Source: Portulaca oleracea (lineage: Eukaryota > Streptophyta > Magnoliopsida > Caryophyllales > Portulacaceae). From it: a stretch of 64,000 nucleotides of DNA. Numbering within the stretch: position 1 is the stretch's first letter; the number at the start of each line of letters is the position of its first letter. Positions 33,932 through 46,200 of this stretch are shown piece after piece. The DNA lies in contig CM055875.1 of the NCBI GenBank assembly GCA_029582165.1, forward strand, positions 27,005,144-27,069,143, written 5' to 3'. The notes below the pieces were generated by a model, which worked only from the letters and a program-made list of their open reading frames with translations, did not search any database and was not told the origin of the DNA. A program made the position numbers and the translations under genes.

Positions 33932-34916
33932 GTATGGATCCTAATGTCATGGGTCAGCTTTTAGTGGAGTTATTGAAAAAGGTAGATAGCCAACCTATTA
34001 GTATTGTTGAGGATGATGTGGGAGACTGTTTGACAGGGTGGCTAAGCAGAACCCGAGGACATATGGGGGAAAGGTGGATCCTGTGGAATTAGAGGATTGG
34101 ATTAGGTCGATGGAGAAGATATATGAGGTTATCCAAGTTCCCGAGCATAGGAAAGTTAGTATTGGAGCGTTCTATCTTACGAGTAAGGCTGATATTTGGT
34201 GGAATATAGTTAAGGAAAGACAGAAGGAGTTAGGGTTCAATTGGGAGAAATTCGTAGAGATTCTAAGAGAGCAGTTTTACCCTTTATCCGTCCAAAAACA
34301 GATGGAGGATGAGTTTAGGAGGCTAGAGCAAGGAAAGATGTCTGTATTGCAATACACTGATAAGTTTATGGAGTTGTCTCGCTTTGCCCCCGAATATGTC
34401 GCTAGTGAGAAAATGAAAATGACTAGGTTTGGAGGTGGTTTAGCTTACTATATACGAGACCAACTAGCAGGACAACCTATCAAAACCTACCAAGACCTCC
34501 TTGATAGGGCAACAGATGTGGAGAGAGTTAAAAGTGAGCTTAGAAGAGACAACCAGGATAGGAACAAAAGGAAATGGGATACCAAAGGGAGTTCATCTAG
34601 CGCCAACCAACCCTTCAAAAGACCCAACCATGCCCCTTTTGGAGGACACCCTCCAACCTCCGAGCCTTGTAAGAAATGTGGTCGTACCAACCATGCAGCC
34701 CATGACTGTAGAGAGGGTAAGAATGTCTGTACCTGGTGTGGGAGTCCACAACACCAAGTGTTTAACTGTCCAAGGAGGGCATCAACTGTGGCCCAAGGTC
34801 ATGTGAGACCCCTATGTGTAGACAACTCTGCACCTCCACCTTCTAGAGTTGGCAACACTGGGAGAGCCTATGGCATGAATCGTAAGGAAGCGGCAAACTC
34901 GGGTACGGTAGTTTCA

Positions 34917-36790
34917 GGAACCCTTACTTTCAATTCTAGCCCTTTATATGCGTTATTTGATTCTGGTGCATCACATTGCTTCATTTCTAAATCTGTGGTT
35001 AAAAGATAACGGTTAAAGTCTCATAAGGGTCAAACTAAACAATTTATATGTCTTCCTTCTGGAGAAACCATCTTGTGTACCGTCGTTTATAAGGATTGCC
35101 CCATCACTCTTAGTGGAGAGATTTTCTTTGCAGATCTTATCCAGTTTTATCTTAGTGAATTTGATTTCATTCTAGGGATGGACTGGCTAGCGAAGTATAG
35201 TGCTCGTATTGATTGTAAGTCTAGGAGTGTCACCCTTAAGGGAAATAAAGGTGGGAAATTATTCTTTCATGGAGAAGGTGCTAGGTTAGAATGTCCTATT
35301 ATATCCTCGATGAAGTCTAGGAAATTAATGAGGAAAGGATGGGAAGGATATTTGTGTTGCGTAGTAGGTGACGCTGAGCACGAGCAAAAACTTTCTGAAA
35401 TACATGTAGTGAATGAATTTCCCGATGTTTTCCCGGAAGAACTCCCGGGATTACCACCTAAAAGAGACATAGATTTTGAAATCCCAATTAGTACCAAGGG
35501 AACAACCCATATCCAAACCACCCTATCGTATGGCCCCAACTGAGTTGAAAGAGCTTAAAGTACAATTAGAAGAGTTGCTTAAGAAGGGATACATCAGGCC
35601 TAGTGTGTCTCCTTGGGGTGCACCAGTTCTATTTGTCAAGAAGAAGGATAGAAGCTTGAGGTTATGCATAGACTATAGGGAACTCAATAAGATCACCATT
35701 AAGAATAAATACCCTTTGCCCAGAATAGATGATCTTTTTTACCAACTCCAGGGGGCTAGTGTCTTTTCCAAAATAGACCTTCAATCTGGGTACCACCAAC
35801 TACGAATTAAGCCTGAGGATATTCCAAAAACCGCCTTTAGGACTCGTTATGGTCATTATGAATTTTTGGTTATGCCGTTTGGGCTTACTAATGCACCAGC
35901 TGTTTTTATGGATCAAATGAATAGGATTTTTCAACCTTACCTTGATCAATTTGTTGTGGTATTTATTGATGACATATTGATATATTCTAAGACCAAGGAA
36001 GATCATGAGGACCATTTGAGGTTGGTCCTACAAACCTTGAGGGACCATAAATTGTATGCAAAGCTTAAGATATGTGAGTTTTGGTTAGAGGAGGTAACCG
36101 TTTTAGGGCATATCATATCTAAGGAAGGAGTTCGGGTAGACCCACAAAAGATCCAGGCTATCATAAAATGGCCTAAACCTACCAATGTTACTGAGGTTAG
36201 AAGCTTTCTTGGGTTAGCGAGTTATTACCGTAGTTTTGTTAAGGATTTCTCAAAAATTTCTTTACCTCTTACCAACCTCCTCAAAAAGTCTACAAAGTTC
36301 GAATGGACCCCTAAGTGTGAGCACACCTTCCAAGGACTCAAGACTCACTTAACTACTGCTCATGTCCTTACCCTCCCTTCAGAATATGGCGAGTTTACTG
36401 TCTATAGTGATGCCTCCAAAAATGGTTTAGGATGTGTGCTTATGCAGAATGATAAAGTTATAGCTTATGCCTCTAGTCAACTAAAGTCATATGAAAAGAA
36501 CTATCTAACTCATGACCTTGAATTGGCTGCAGTTGTTTTTGCATTAAAAATTTGGAGACATTATCTTTATGGTGTACCTTGTCGCATATTTACTGATCAT
36601 AAGAGTCTTAAGTACATTTTCACCCAGAAGGAGTAGAACATGAAGCAACGACGTTGGTTAGAACTTCTAAAAGATTATGACATAGATATTCAGTACCATC
36701 CTGGTAAAACTAATGTTGTAGCAGATGCTCTTAGTAGGAAAACTCAACATAGCCTCCATACACTAATTTTCCTCATCCCGCACCCATAGA
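34917..36790 (+). pseudogene. chromovirus protease, reverse transcriptase and RNase H
   Basis: After the stop at 35007 the protease C-terminal half continues at 35073 (FDFILGMDWLAKYSARIDC). The RT lead-in is EFPDVFPEELPGLPP, then a frameshift near 35510 moves into the 35476-36636 frame. RT motifs are complete: [39 protein letters not shown], and the catalytic VFIDDIL. RNase H follows ([24 protein letters not shown]), then a stop at 36634. The frame continues past it ([17 protein letters not shown]) and is lost near 36775. Confidence 0.9.
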
Positions 36791-36879
36791 AAACCCTCGG
36801 GGAGTTAGCCTCGAGATCATTCATAACAGAAGTAAGGGACACTCTATGACGATTAAGGTGAACTCAATGTTGTTGGACA

Positions 36880-38994
36880 CCATTAGAACTTTGCAAATGA
36901 GTGACCCCTACTTAGAAAAATTGAGGTACGATGTTACTATTGGGAAATCACCTGGCTTTGTAATCCATGAGGATGGGTCAATGTGATTCCAAGGTCGTAT
37001 TTGTGTTCCGAATGATGAGGAAGTAAAGAAAAAGATTTTAGAAGAAGCACACAATACCAAATACTCAGTACACCTTGGAGGCACTAAAATGTATAAAGAC
37101 TTAAGACAACAATTTTGGTGGTGTAACATGAAAAGAGAAATTGAAGAATTTGCCCAAAGGTGTTTAGCCTGTCAAAGGATTAAGGTTGATCATAATCGAC
37201 CTGGAGGAGAATTACAACCTTTAGAAATCCCCACTTGGAAATGAGACTCCATCTCAATGGACTTCATCATTGGGTTACCACTAGAGGTGGAAACGGTGCG
37301 GTGCGGTGCGGTGCGGTTTTGGTGCGCCGAAGCGGTGCACCGGATGAAACGGTGCGTGAAAACCATAAACCAGAACCGAATCACCCGGTTTTTAAAAACC
37401 GATGCACCGGCTTTAACGGTGCGGTTTCACCGGTGAACCGAAACCGCATAAATTTCTATCAAACATTAAAAAATCTCTATTTAATAAAAAGAAATCTTTA
37501 TTTAATAAAAAAAAAAGTGAGAACCCTATACCCTAAACTGAAAAATGAAAATTTGAAATACTAAAACCTAATTCCCCCCTCCCCTTAGTCGACAGTCAGT
37601 GTCTTAGTGAGACTGTGAGGAGTGTGAGCAGAGAGCCAAATTTACTAGCCCGTAAACCCAACCCAATAACACATTAACACCTAATGTTCTTTTTTTTTTT
37701 TAACTAGTTAATTTATATTATTTTTGTATTAATTTTTGGGTAGAATTTTTTTTAACCAAAATTTATATATACATGTATTTAATTATATTAACGGTGCGGT
37801 GCCGGTTCCCCGTCGGTGTGAATATCCCAAACCGGAACCGCCCTGTTTAGTATCCGATTTTTCTGATGCGGTGCACCGGATTTTAAACTGGTTCGGTGTT
37901 GCCCGTTCTCGGTTTTTTTTTATCCGGTTTCCGATTCGGTGTGCCGGTTCCGGATTTTTCTTCCACCCCTATTTACCACTTACTATAGAGAAGAAGAATG
38001 CAATTTGGGTTATAGCCGACCGACTCACTAAATCAGCCCACTTTATAGGAATTCATGATCCTTGGGGAATAGATAGATTAGCTCGAATCTACGTCAAGGA
38101 AATAGTAAGATTGCATGGGGTACCTAAGGATATTGTTTCAGATCATGACCCTAGATTCCCAGCAAGGTTTTGGAGAGCATTACAAGGAGCCTTTGGCACT
38201 AAGTTAAACATGGGTACGGCTTACCACCAAGAGACTGACGGACAAACCGAGAGATTTAATCAAATCCTAGAAGATATGCTTAGAGCTTGTATCCTAGACT
38301 TACAAGGAAGATGGGATGAATACTTGCCGTTGGTAGAATTTTCCTACAATAATAGTTATCAAGCTACCATTAAAATGGCACCCCCTGAAGCATTTTATGG
38401 GAGGACATGCAGAACCCCTTTATGTTGGAGTGAAATTTCTAAGCCGATCATTCTAGGCCCTGACTTAGTTCAAGAGACATAAAAAAAAAAGTCAATCTTA
38501 TCCAAAAGAACATAGAGGCAGCTTAAAAGAGACAGAAAATTTGTGCGGACCTTCGGAGGAAACCACTGGATTTTCGTGTAGGTGATAAAGTCTTTCTCAA
38601 AGTATCCTTGGTGAGAGGTGTGAGAAGGTTCAACGTCTGAGGAAAACTAAGCCCTACGTATGTGGGACCCTATGAAATCATTGAACAAATCTTCCCTTCT
38701 ACTTATCGTTTAGCCTTACCACCTGACCTTGATCATGTTCACAATGTTTTTCACCTCTCACAATTGAGAAAATACATTCCTGACCCAAGCCACACTTTAG
38801 CTTGTGAACCCATAGACCTTGATGAAAATTTGACACATGAAGAACGACCCGTTCAGATACTGGATCGTCGCATCAAACAACTTCGTAATAAGACCATCCC
38901 ACTTGTCAAAGTCCTTTGGACTCACCACAACACCTCTGAAGCCACTTGGGAAACAGAAGAAGATATGAGAAACAGATTCCCTCACCTGTTTTAA
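36880..38994 (+). pseudogene. chromovirus integrase and chromodomain-like tail
   Basis: The zinc-binding HHCC region (EEAHNTKYSVHLGGTKMYKD, CLACQRIK) is at 37030-37190, with a TGA near 36985 and another near 37241. The catalytic core is split by a hAT element at 37283-37972, then resumes: WVIADRLTKSAHF, VSDHDPRF, and DGQTERFNQ, which together supply the D,D,E residues. It ends with a stop at 38480. The distal part includes GPYEIIEQIFPSTYRL and a chromodomain-like IPLVKVLWTHHNTSEATWE near the C-terminus, ending at 38994. Chromodomains of this clade are thought to steer insertion to heterochromatin. Confidence 0.88.
37283..37972. mobile_element. non-autonomous hAT-like element
   Basis: TTACCACT (8 bp) is duplicated at 37275-37282 and 37973-37980. 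The ends AGAGGTGGAA and TTCCACCCCTA are inverted copies with one mismatch. The subterminal regions are full of GGTGCGGT and ACCGG words on opposite strands. No transposase ORF; 690 bp. Confidence 0.85.
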
Positions 38995-39037
38995 GGTAAA
39001 AGCATTTTATTCAAGTTTCGAGGACGAAACTTATTTT

Positions 39038-39052
39038 AAGGGGGGGAAGGAT
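39038..39052 (+). promoter_or_regulatory. chromovirus polypurine tract
   Basis: AAGGGGGGGAAGGA lies directly before the 3' LTR start TGTAACACCCC. Confidence 0.8.
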
Positions 39053-41018
39053 GTAACACCCCAAAAATTTTAATCAAATTTTAGCAAACACAATACGTGA
39101 TTATTTTAGCTAAATGTTTTAAATCATTCTTTACACTATCAATTAAGTGTCAATGTATTTCAATTATTCATTCATTTATTTATTGATGTTCAAATTTATT
39201 TAATTACTTGTCATGAATTATATCGCATCACTTCCCGAATATAATTATTACTAAGCAAGATTAATTTATGGATATGTGAATTCTCTCTTTCCCTTCTATT
39301 AACCAAAATGAGAATTACTCACTCTTTCACCCCAAACAATATCAAATATTAGTGAAAGATTACTCAAACAATAAGCCTTATCTCTATAATACTCTCAATA
39401 CAAGCATGTAGACACTCTCAAGCACAAGATACATATCATCTTACTCCCTAAAATCAGATCCTAAAAACAGGGGTCTTCTTTCCAAAAGAGGTTGTTTTAC
39501 ACCTTTTCCCCCTTCCCAACAAGCTACCTTTCGCAAGTTCCAATCCCACCATTGCCAAAAGCTTCCATGGCTAACATCTTTTCCTTGCGAATAATGTTTA
39601 ATAATGCAACTTTCAGTCTTGAATTGGATCTTGTGAGCAGATTGAAAACTTATAAATTAGGAAACAAATCAGAACAATCAAACACACCCTCAATTCCCTT
39701 CACCTCTCCTTCTCGGCAATCACCACAATCACCACCACCGGCCACCACCGTCAACACCACATGTCGCCGCCGAGACCACCAAAACAACCACCCTGTCACC
39801 TCCACCAACCACCACATCCAAGACCACCATGACCGCCCCAAATCAAGACCCAATCTGAAAAGCACAACCCAAACAAACACTTACCCATCCTTCTCTATCT
39901 GAATTCGAATCACTAGCCATTACCACCTCTACAACCGCCGCCCACAACCACCCCGAAAACCACCGGAAACCACCAATAAACAACCCCAAAAGTATAACGA
40001 CATACCTGAGTTTTGCCAGCCCCCTGTTCGGTCGCCGCCGCCGGCCACGAAATCCGACCGAACCCGCCACCGCCCTCCGCCGTCACTTTTGACCTCCGAC
40101 CGCCGACGTCGCCCAAAACCCCAGTAACCACCCTTCTGTTTCTTGTTCTCTCTTTCTCCCTGCTGTGCGTATTGAAGAAGGGGATGAGGGAGAAAAGTCC
40201 AACCCCTTTAATTCCCAAATCAATATTGCTAATCATTCCTTGGGCCTTAATTAATTCAGCAATGTAGTTCAACTCATCCACCTTGGTAATTTCCTAAATT
40301 TATTTTACTTATTTATTTATTTTACACTCTAATTTCTCTTAATATTCTCCTTTCTCAAATAAATTAATACTCTATTAAATTAAAATTCAGATTTGGTTAC
40401 TTAATTTCATTATCCAAAGTACGGAGAAATTTATCAATTTTCGGGAAGAAAAAGGTATAATTTGATGACTATATCTTTAAAAATCAGTTATTTGATTTTA
40501 TTCAATTATGCAATTACATATATGCTCAAGTAACCATTTTAAGGTATAGTTAGGTTTTATTTTCCGTTGCATGTTATGTTGAACTTGATCTAGCAATATT
40601 TTAGATATATATAGAAAAGTGTGTTTTATGTCAATGTGTTAATTACTAAATAAGTTATACATGCATGCCATAATATCATTTCCTAAATTAAATTTCCAAC
40701 GTACATATATATGCATATATATGTCTAAGTTTTATCATCGTCATCATTCTTCTCTATTAAAAGTTAATATTATTGTCATTTTTATTATTTTCATAACTTA
40801 TTATCATTTCTATTATTATTGTTATTATTATTATTATTATTATCATTATTATTATTACTAATTGTTGTTGTTGCTGCTTGATTTGTCATATTAGAAAAGC
40901 CTTGCTTTTCCTTATTGGAGAAGCGGCGGTAACGCTTTCGACTTTTAAGCTTCTGCTAAAATAACATTAAATAAGATAAAATATGGGTAGTCCCCTGATT
41001 AGTGGTCGGAGCGTTACA
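39053..41018 (+). repeat. chromovirus 3' LTR
   Basis: About 1966 bp, starting TGTAACACCCCAAAAATTTT and ending GGAGCGTTACA. It matches the split 5' LTR except for ~510 bases present only in the 5' copy, at the junction AACCATT|TTAAGG near 40537. It contains a (TTA)n microsatellite at 40803-40858. Confidence 0.88.
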
Positions 41019-41023
41019 TTACA

Positions 41024-41240
41024 TATTGCCAAAAATCTAATTTATCATGAATGAACTAAGCATATCGAAATTGACTACCACTTTGTTTGCGAGATAGGTG
41101 AAGATTAGGTCGCTACATTAGTTCAAGATCTACAATAAGGAACCAATGCAGACATACTTACTAATGCTCTTGGTCGAGACCGGTTTCAATATCTAAGTCC
41201 AAATTGGACATTATTAACCTGCATGCTCTAACTTGAGCGG
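41024..41240 (+). pseudogene. copia RNase H 3' end remnant
   Basis: With several stops, the frame reads TKHIEIDYHFV, then a Gln/Val segment, then NADILTNALGRDRFQYL. These are the signature last lines of Ty1-copia pol (KHIEIDYHFVRE ... DILTKPL). The chromovirus inserted just upstream, so the rest of the copia pol is absent. Confidence 0.75.
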
Positions 41241-41720
41241 AAGCGTTAAGAGTACTTAAGAGTACTTGTCCATATTAAATTAGTTTTCCTCATTCTGATC
41301 TTGATAGAATATCTTATGGTACTGTGGTAGTTTATCAGAAGTAGATGTCTTGCAAACATGTCTAGCAAATATACTTGTACAAATATACTTGTATAAATAT
41401 AGCATCTGTGTATAGTAGAAGGCAGAGAAGCAGATTAAACTCTCAATTGTATTTTTTTTCCTTCCGAGTTTTCTACAAGAATCGAAGGCGAATATCATGC
41501 ACAAACGAATGATGATCATCATTTTTAGTTTGAAAATTTTTACTCTTAATCATCGCAAATATTGGACATTACTATTTGAAGGTACAAGTTTCATCGCTTA
41601 AAAATACTTGTAGCGTGGTTGATAATAGTGAGGTTCAACTTTCATCGGAACTCAGGAACATCCTTTCTGTGATCTGTCAAGTTGCAACCCAGGTTAGACA
41701 TCAGTGGCTGGGGTAAACAG
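41241..41720 (+). mobile_element. probable copia 3' LTR remnant
   Basis: It follows the RNase H remnant with a GTTAAGAGTACTTAAGAGTA start. A TATAAATATAGCATC promoter-like box lies near 41392 with AGAGAAGCAG after it. The right border is not certain. Confidence 0.4.
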
Positions 41721-41939
41721 ATCAATTCAAGTGTCAGAATCTACAACATTAGATCACAAGTGCAAAACACATTCAACAAGTTATTTTTTACAGCATCACT
41801 GTAATGTTCTAAAAATCATTTGGTCAGTCACAAATCAAGTTGTGTTCAAAAATCACACAGTGAAGTTTATTGCCTGATTTCTTAGTTCATCATGTCAATG
41901 AAAACAATTGGAAGAAAAACTTAAATGTTTAACCAAAAC

Positions 41940-42915
41940 TGGAGCGTATGAGCGTGGAGGGAATGAGATAGCTTTAGTAGGAATCACAATCAACCAACGA
42001 CGACTAGCTTGATCACAAAAGGCTTGGATATGACCCTTGGGTAAAGGAAATAATCCACCACCAATGGCCTAACATTCCACCATAATTAGTTCAAGGTAAT
42101 CCACCACTAATCAATAAAGAAATGACTTGTAACACCACCAATATTCAATTGGATAAAGTAAACAAGATTTGAGGAGGAAATAGGAGCATTCCAATTTCAT
42201 TAGCATGATACTCAAAGTTTGTCTTCAAAATAGTGAAAAAAGAGTATTTATACAAGGGAAATTAAGCCTTAAACACAGTCGTTTAAGGTAGAAAACACGC
42301 GCAAAACAGACCCGTTACGGGCGCGATGGAGCGAAGACGGTTGGGCGATTCCAGAGGTGCGCGACGTAGCGGGCGCTACACCGGACGTTGCGGGCGCGAA
42401 ACTTCTGGGCTCGCAGCCATCGCGGGTGCGACGACGGAACGTCACGGGTGCCACGCCGTTCTGTCCATCTTCCCTGTTTTACCCAAGTCTGCGTCGCGGG
42501 CGCTACCAAGGGCGTAGCGGGCGCGACGGCCTGAAGCTCCCTTCTCCTCGTTTTGCCATCGCACGTCGCGGGCGCTACCATTAGCGTAGCGGGCGCGACG
42601 TCCTATTGCTCGTGGTTTCCTTGTTCTGCTCCTCACACCTTGCATGTTATTGACCCGGGGCCACACCCGAACCCCGTTACCACCTAGTTCATCTTCTCGG
42701 GATGGCCTGGTCCGGTCCCGAAGCCTCCGGGGTCGGTGGAACGCGCGAGCCTCCTTACAAGGCCTCGGAGCCCATCCATTGGAGGGCCGAGACTAACCTT
42801 GCATTCCCGGGTTTCACCGTGAATTGTACCTCAAGGTTTGACGTGGTTGAGGCGGCTCGCTTGGCGAAAGTGACAAGAGATGAAAACGGAACCCGGGACT
42901 CTTCATCAACAAAAA
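41940..42915 (+). mobile_element. TGGAGCG-ended element, diverged copy C
   Basis: Begins TGGAGCGTATGAGCG. Its first ~330 bases follow copies A and B (CCTAACATTCCACCATAATT, AAAGAAATGACTTG, GAGTATTTATAC). The centre is a GC-rich array of GTAGCGGGCGCGAC words. The right part is diverged and no matching CGCTCCA end or target duplication was found, so the end is approximate. Confidence 0.5.
42300..42605. repeat. degenerate CGTAGCGGGCGC array, partly palindromic
   Basis: The word G(T/C)(A/C)GCGGGCGC(G/T)AC or its complement recurs about ten times: near 42303, 42364, 42388, 42420, 42446, 42491, 42511, 42564 and 42584. Pairs such as GTCGCGGGCGCTACC and GTAGCGGGCGCGAC lie 20 bases apart. The segment is strongly GC-rich in an AT-rich window. 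Confidence 0.75.
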
Positions 42916-43275
42916 ATACTTGAGTAATTGACACAAAGTCAATACAATAATACCTGGCTTGCAACTTGCTCAAAAGACTAAAAGAGGAAAGAAGCATCTG
43001 AGATTTCAATGCAATAGAAATGAGCTCTGAATACAATGGGTAAGTCATGTTTATCCAAGCTTGACAAAATTACAACCTATTAACATAAAATAATCAACAA
43101 TGATACATATGAATCCCAATTATTACTTGCAATTTACAAACAAAACCCTATAACTGGCTTTACAGAAGTCCTTCTGTAGCAACTGTCTCATACAACAACA
43201 GGCGGGTGTATATATAGAATTTTCTAATGAATAAATAAATAATAGGAGGGTGGGTTACGATCGAAATCCCAAAAT

Positions 43276-46200
43276 TCAAAGCTCGTGGCTTGGCTCAGCA
43301 GCACCAGTAGGGGAGGCTGGTTCATACGTCACAAACCCTCTTCCACCAAATACAGGTCTCATGAATTTGTCATCGAATCTTCTCCAAAGATGATGCACAG
43401 TTTTATGGGGGTGTCTCATCAACAAAGCTAGCCCAGTTGGCCTACGAGGAGGAGCTTCACGGGGCTGAGTGTTGTCACCACTCTGAGTGGGATTGTCATC
43501 AGCGTTAGCAGTAGCATTGCCATTGGTGCCAGGGTTGGCACCACCATCAGCATTGTCATCGCCATTGCCATTTTCATTGGATTCCAGGAAAGGAATTTGC
43601 AGATAGTCCAGACTCGGGATGTTGGATAGTTCTGAAAGTGAAGTTATTCCTCTTTGGGATCCAATTATTGCCCCAATCAAGTGCTTCGTTACTGAACCAA
43701 ATAGCTGTTGAAAGGAAAATAATTCAAGCATGATGCTTATTTCAGGGAAAGAACAAGCGTTTAAGTTCTAAACAATTTGACGAGGTAAGGCTGAATACAT
43801 CAGGATCCCCTAGACCCACAAAAGCAGGACGGACCCACACTGGGGCTTGCTACTGCAAGATTGGCCAAAAAGTAAGTCCCCCTAGCTATCAAAGAAGATG
43901 GTCTCAAAAAAAAAAAAAAAAAAACACTATTGCAGAGGATAAGCTATTGGGAGGAGGGCCGGGGTTCGGTAAGAGGGAAGATCTCCCCATGCAATTTAAT
44001 ACCCCGATCTATGAGTGTGGGAGTCCAACTATCTATCAGCAGGCCACCCATTTGCTTTGTTTGTTTATCGTATTCTAATCCAACCAAATACAGCGTAATG
44101 CACAAATAAAACAATTAGAACAGAACTCACCACAGTGCTAAACAGGACAACTATAATGGTACAAGTGATCATCAGTGATCTTTCACTTAATGTACCCTCA
44201 GCAGAACCGGAAAACTGCAAAACACGTTTGTTAGAGAGCTGAAATCGAAAATTACTTTTGTTTACTGCAAGTAGAAGAATATGTATGTACCGCACTATAT
44301 GACAATGCCACAGTGACTGCACCCCTCATTAGTCCTGCCCACCATATAATAAACTGAAGCTGCAACAGTCAGTAAAATAAAAACAGAAACAGATCTACGG
44401 CAGTTGACAATCTGTACAAGGATTAACCAAATCTACCTGTTTACGGAATTCAATTTTCTGATCATCTCTCTTCTTCAACCGATTCAATGCAAATGCGAGT
44501 GGGAAAACAAATGCTGCGCGTCCTATCAAAACTGAAGCCATCATCATGGAGCTGACGGCAAGAAAGGTACCTGCACTGAAGTCAAGGGCATTTTGGGCTT
44601 CAGTCACTTGTTATCACAGCAAATCAGGGTTGCTTCACAAGAATGGATAATCAAGAAAGATAACCAAATAAAAGATACTTTAGCGTCTTGAGCCATGAAC
44701 TATAATTTTAATAAATCAACATACCTCCCATTGCTCTCCTTCCATTTGTCAATGTCTAGCGCATCCATACCAACATACAAAAATATGAATGTTTCTGAAA
44801 TAAATGACATTGTTGCAAAAGCATGCCTGCAATAAGAGCAAGTGTTAGGGCTTAAAATTATTTCCCAGTCAACGATATGGATAGCTTGCAAACAAAAAAC
44901 TTATTTATCGTTCAACTCAAAACAAACTCGAAAAACAAGAAAAAAAAAGGAAAGATTCCGACATCAAACTCATCATTCTATTTTCACCCTCTATTCAGTA
45001 ATTTTCCTTTTTCTGTGCTTCTTTGTTTATTTAAGTTGACAATACAAGAACTAAAATTGCTAGCAAATTTATACAGTTGAGCGAAACATAAGAATCAATA
45101 CAAGCACATACAGCAATAATTAAGGGAATTACAAAGATGACCTAACTACTGTCACAGTTCTAGGAAGTAAACAGAAAATTTCTTTCCACTACTACAAGTG
45201 ATTTATGTAACTATCACCTTGGAAGTTGTTATGTCAAACTCGCCTGAAGCCTGAAAAGGATCACTTTTCAAGCTATCGGAAGATGCCTTTCCCTTCATTA
45301 GCAGGAACTATACATTTAATTGCCCTCTGGGAAATGTCTAGTTACAGTGATTTTTCTATCTTACCCAACCCCTACACCCTACCCCCAAAGAAAAGTTAAA
45401 ATGCAAAATAAATATGAAGGGGACAGCAGGAAAGTTTCAATCAATCATCCTTTCTCTAGCTCTAGGGGTAGAACTTATTTTAGGGGAAGGGGAACTATGG
45501 TACTATATAAAGCTAACTTACTAAAGAAGCCCATTGAAACGGAAATAGGAATTAGATCGAAAGTAGCTTTTTTTTTTTCCTTATTAGCGTTCTTTGTCTT
45601 CATACAAAAGAACTATTTTAGCAAATTATAAGGTTGGTCCTTTTCAAAAAAAAAGGGGGAATTTATACAACTATGCCCAGAGTCTGATCCAAAAGATGCT
45701 TTTTTAGTCTAATTCTTAGGTTTTCCTTATAAACAATTATTATGTAATAATTTCCCCAAAATAAATACAAGGAGCCCTTTTTGTTTCTCGAAAATTTTGG
45801 GAATAGGAACATGAAGCCAAAATATAGTGGTTATCAACCTATTATGAGAACTGATTGCTATAACTTTCGGTATGTAACCTTTTGGAGGACCTTGTTTCCC
45901 TCATGCCAATTTCCTTCCCTTAATAATCCTGCCTAAATATGAGAAAAGGGTAGACTGATTTACACGCTATCACTCATTCACTCAACATTCACCATCGAAC
46001 ATATTTCAAGGTCCTCCAACATACTGAAAGTTCAAATATTCTGCTAGTGTCAGGTTTTCAGGAATTGTAATACTGAAAGAATATCAGACAGACAAGGAAG
46101 ATTTCCATACTAATGGGATGCTAGAGATCATTAAATTACGTCGAATTTAATATGAAGAGGAGTATACTCTTACTTTGTAGTAATTCTTGAGCTCTCCGTC

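Larger units (their letters stand above)
29211..35009 (+). pseudogene. chromovirus gag and protease start, split and frameshifted
   Basis: The gag begins at ATG 29211 (MSDQESGANG), hits a stop at 29325, and is cut by the insertion at 29341-33931. It resumes at about 33937 (DPNVMGQLLVELLKKVD). A frame change near 34038 leads to the capsid-like core (WIRSMEKIYEVIQVPEHRKV, LREQFYPLSVQKQMEDEF) and two zinc knuckles, CKKCGRTNHAAHDC and CTWCGSPQHQVFNC. The protease starts LYALFDSGASHCFI with an intact DSGA active site, then a stop at 35007. Gag would form the particle; protease would cleave the polyprotein. Confidence 0.85.
13838..41018 (+). mobile_element. degraded Tekay/Del-type Ty3-gypsy chromovirus with nested insertions
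   Basis: Domain order is LTR, tRNA-Met-like primer site, gag, protease, reverse transcriptase, RNase H, integrase, chromodomain-like tail, polypurine tract, LTR, all on the plus strand. The C-terminal IPLVKVLW...EATWE block is the chromodomain type of the Tekay/Del clade. The 5' LTR is split by the 15742-28343 Mutator element, gag by the 29341-33931 element and integrase by the 37283-37972 hAT. The first ~90 bases of the 5' LTR are missing, so the 5' target duplication is lost. All ORFs carry stops or frameshifts, so the element is dead. Confidence 0.85.

Noticed and set aside
37235..37564. 109-codon ORF and the start of the 248-codon ORF at 37736
   Set aside because: Chance frames within the hAT insertion; only the part after 37973 is real integrase sequence.
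42269..42666. Overlapping Arg/Ala-rich ORFs on both strands
   Set aside because: Produced by the GC-rich CGTAGCGGGCGC array, not by coding sequence.
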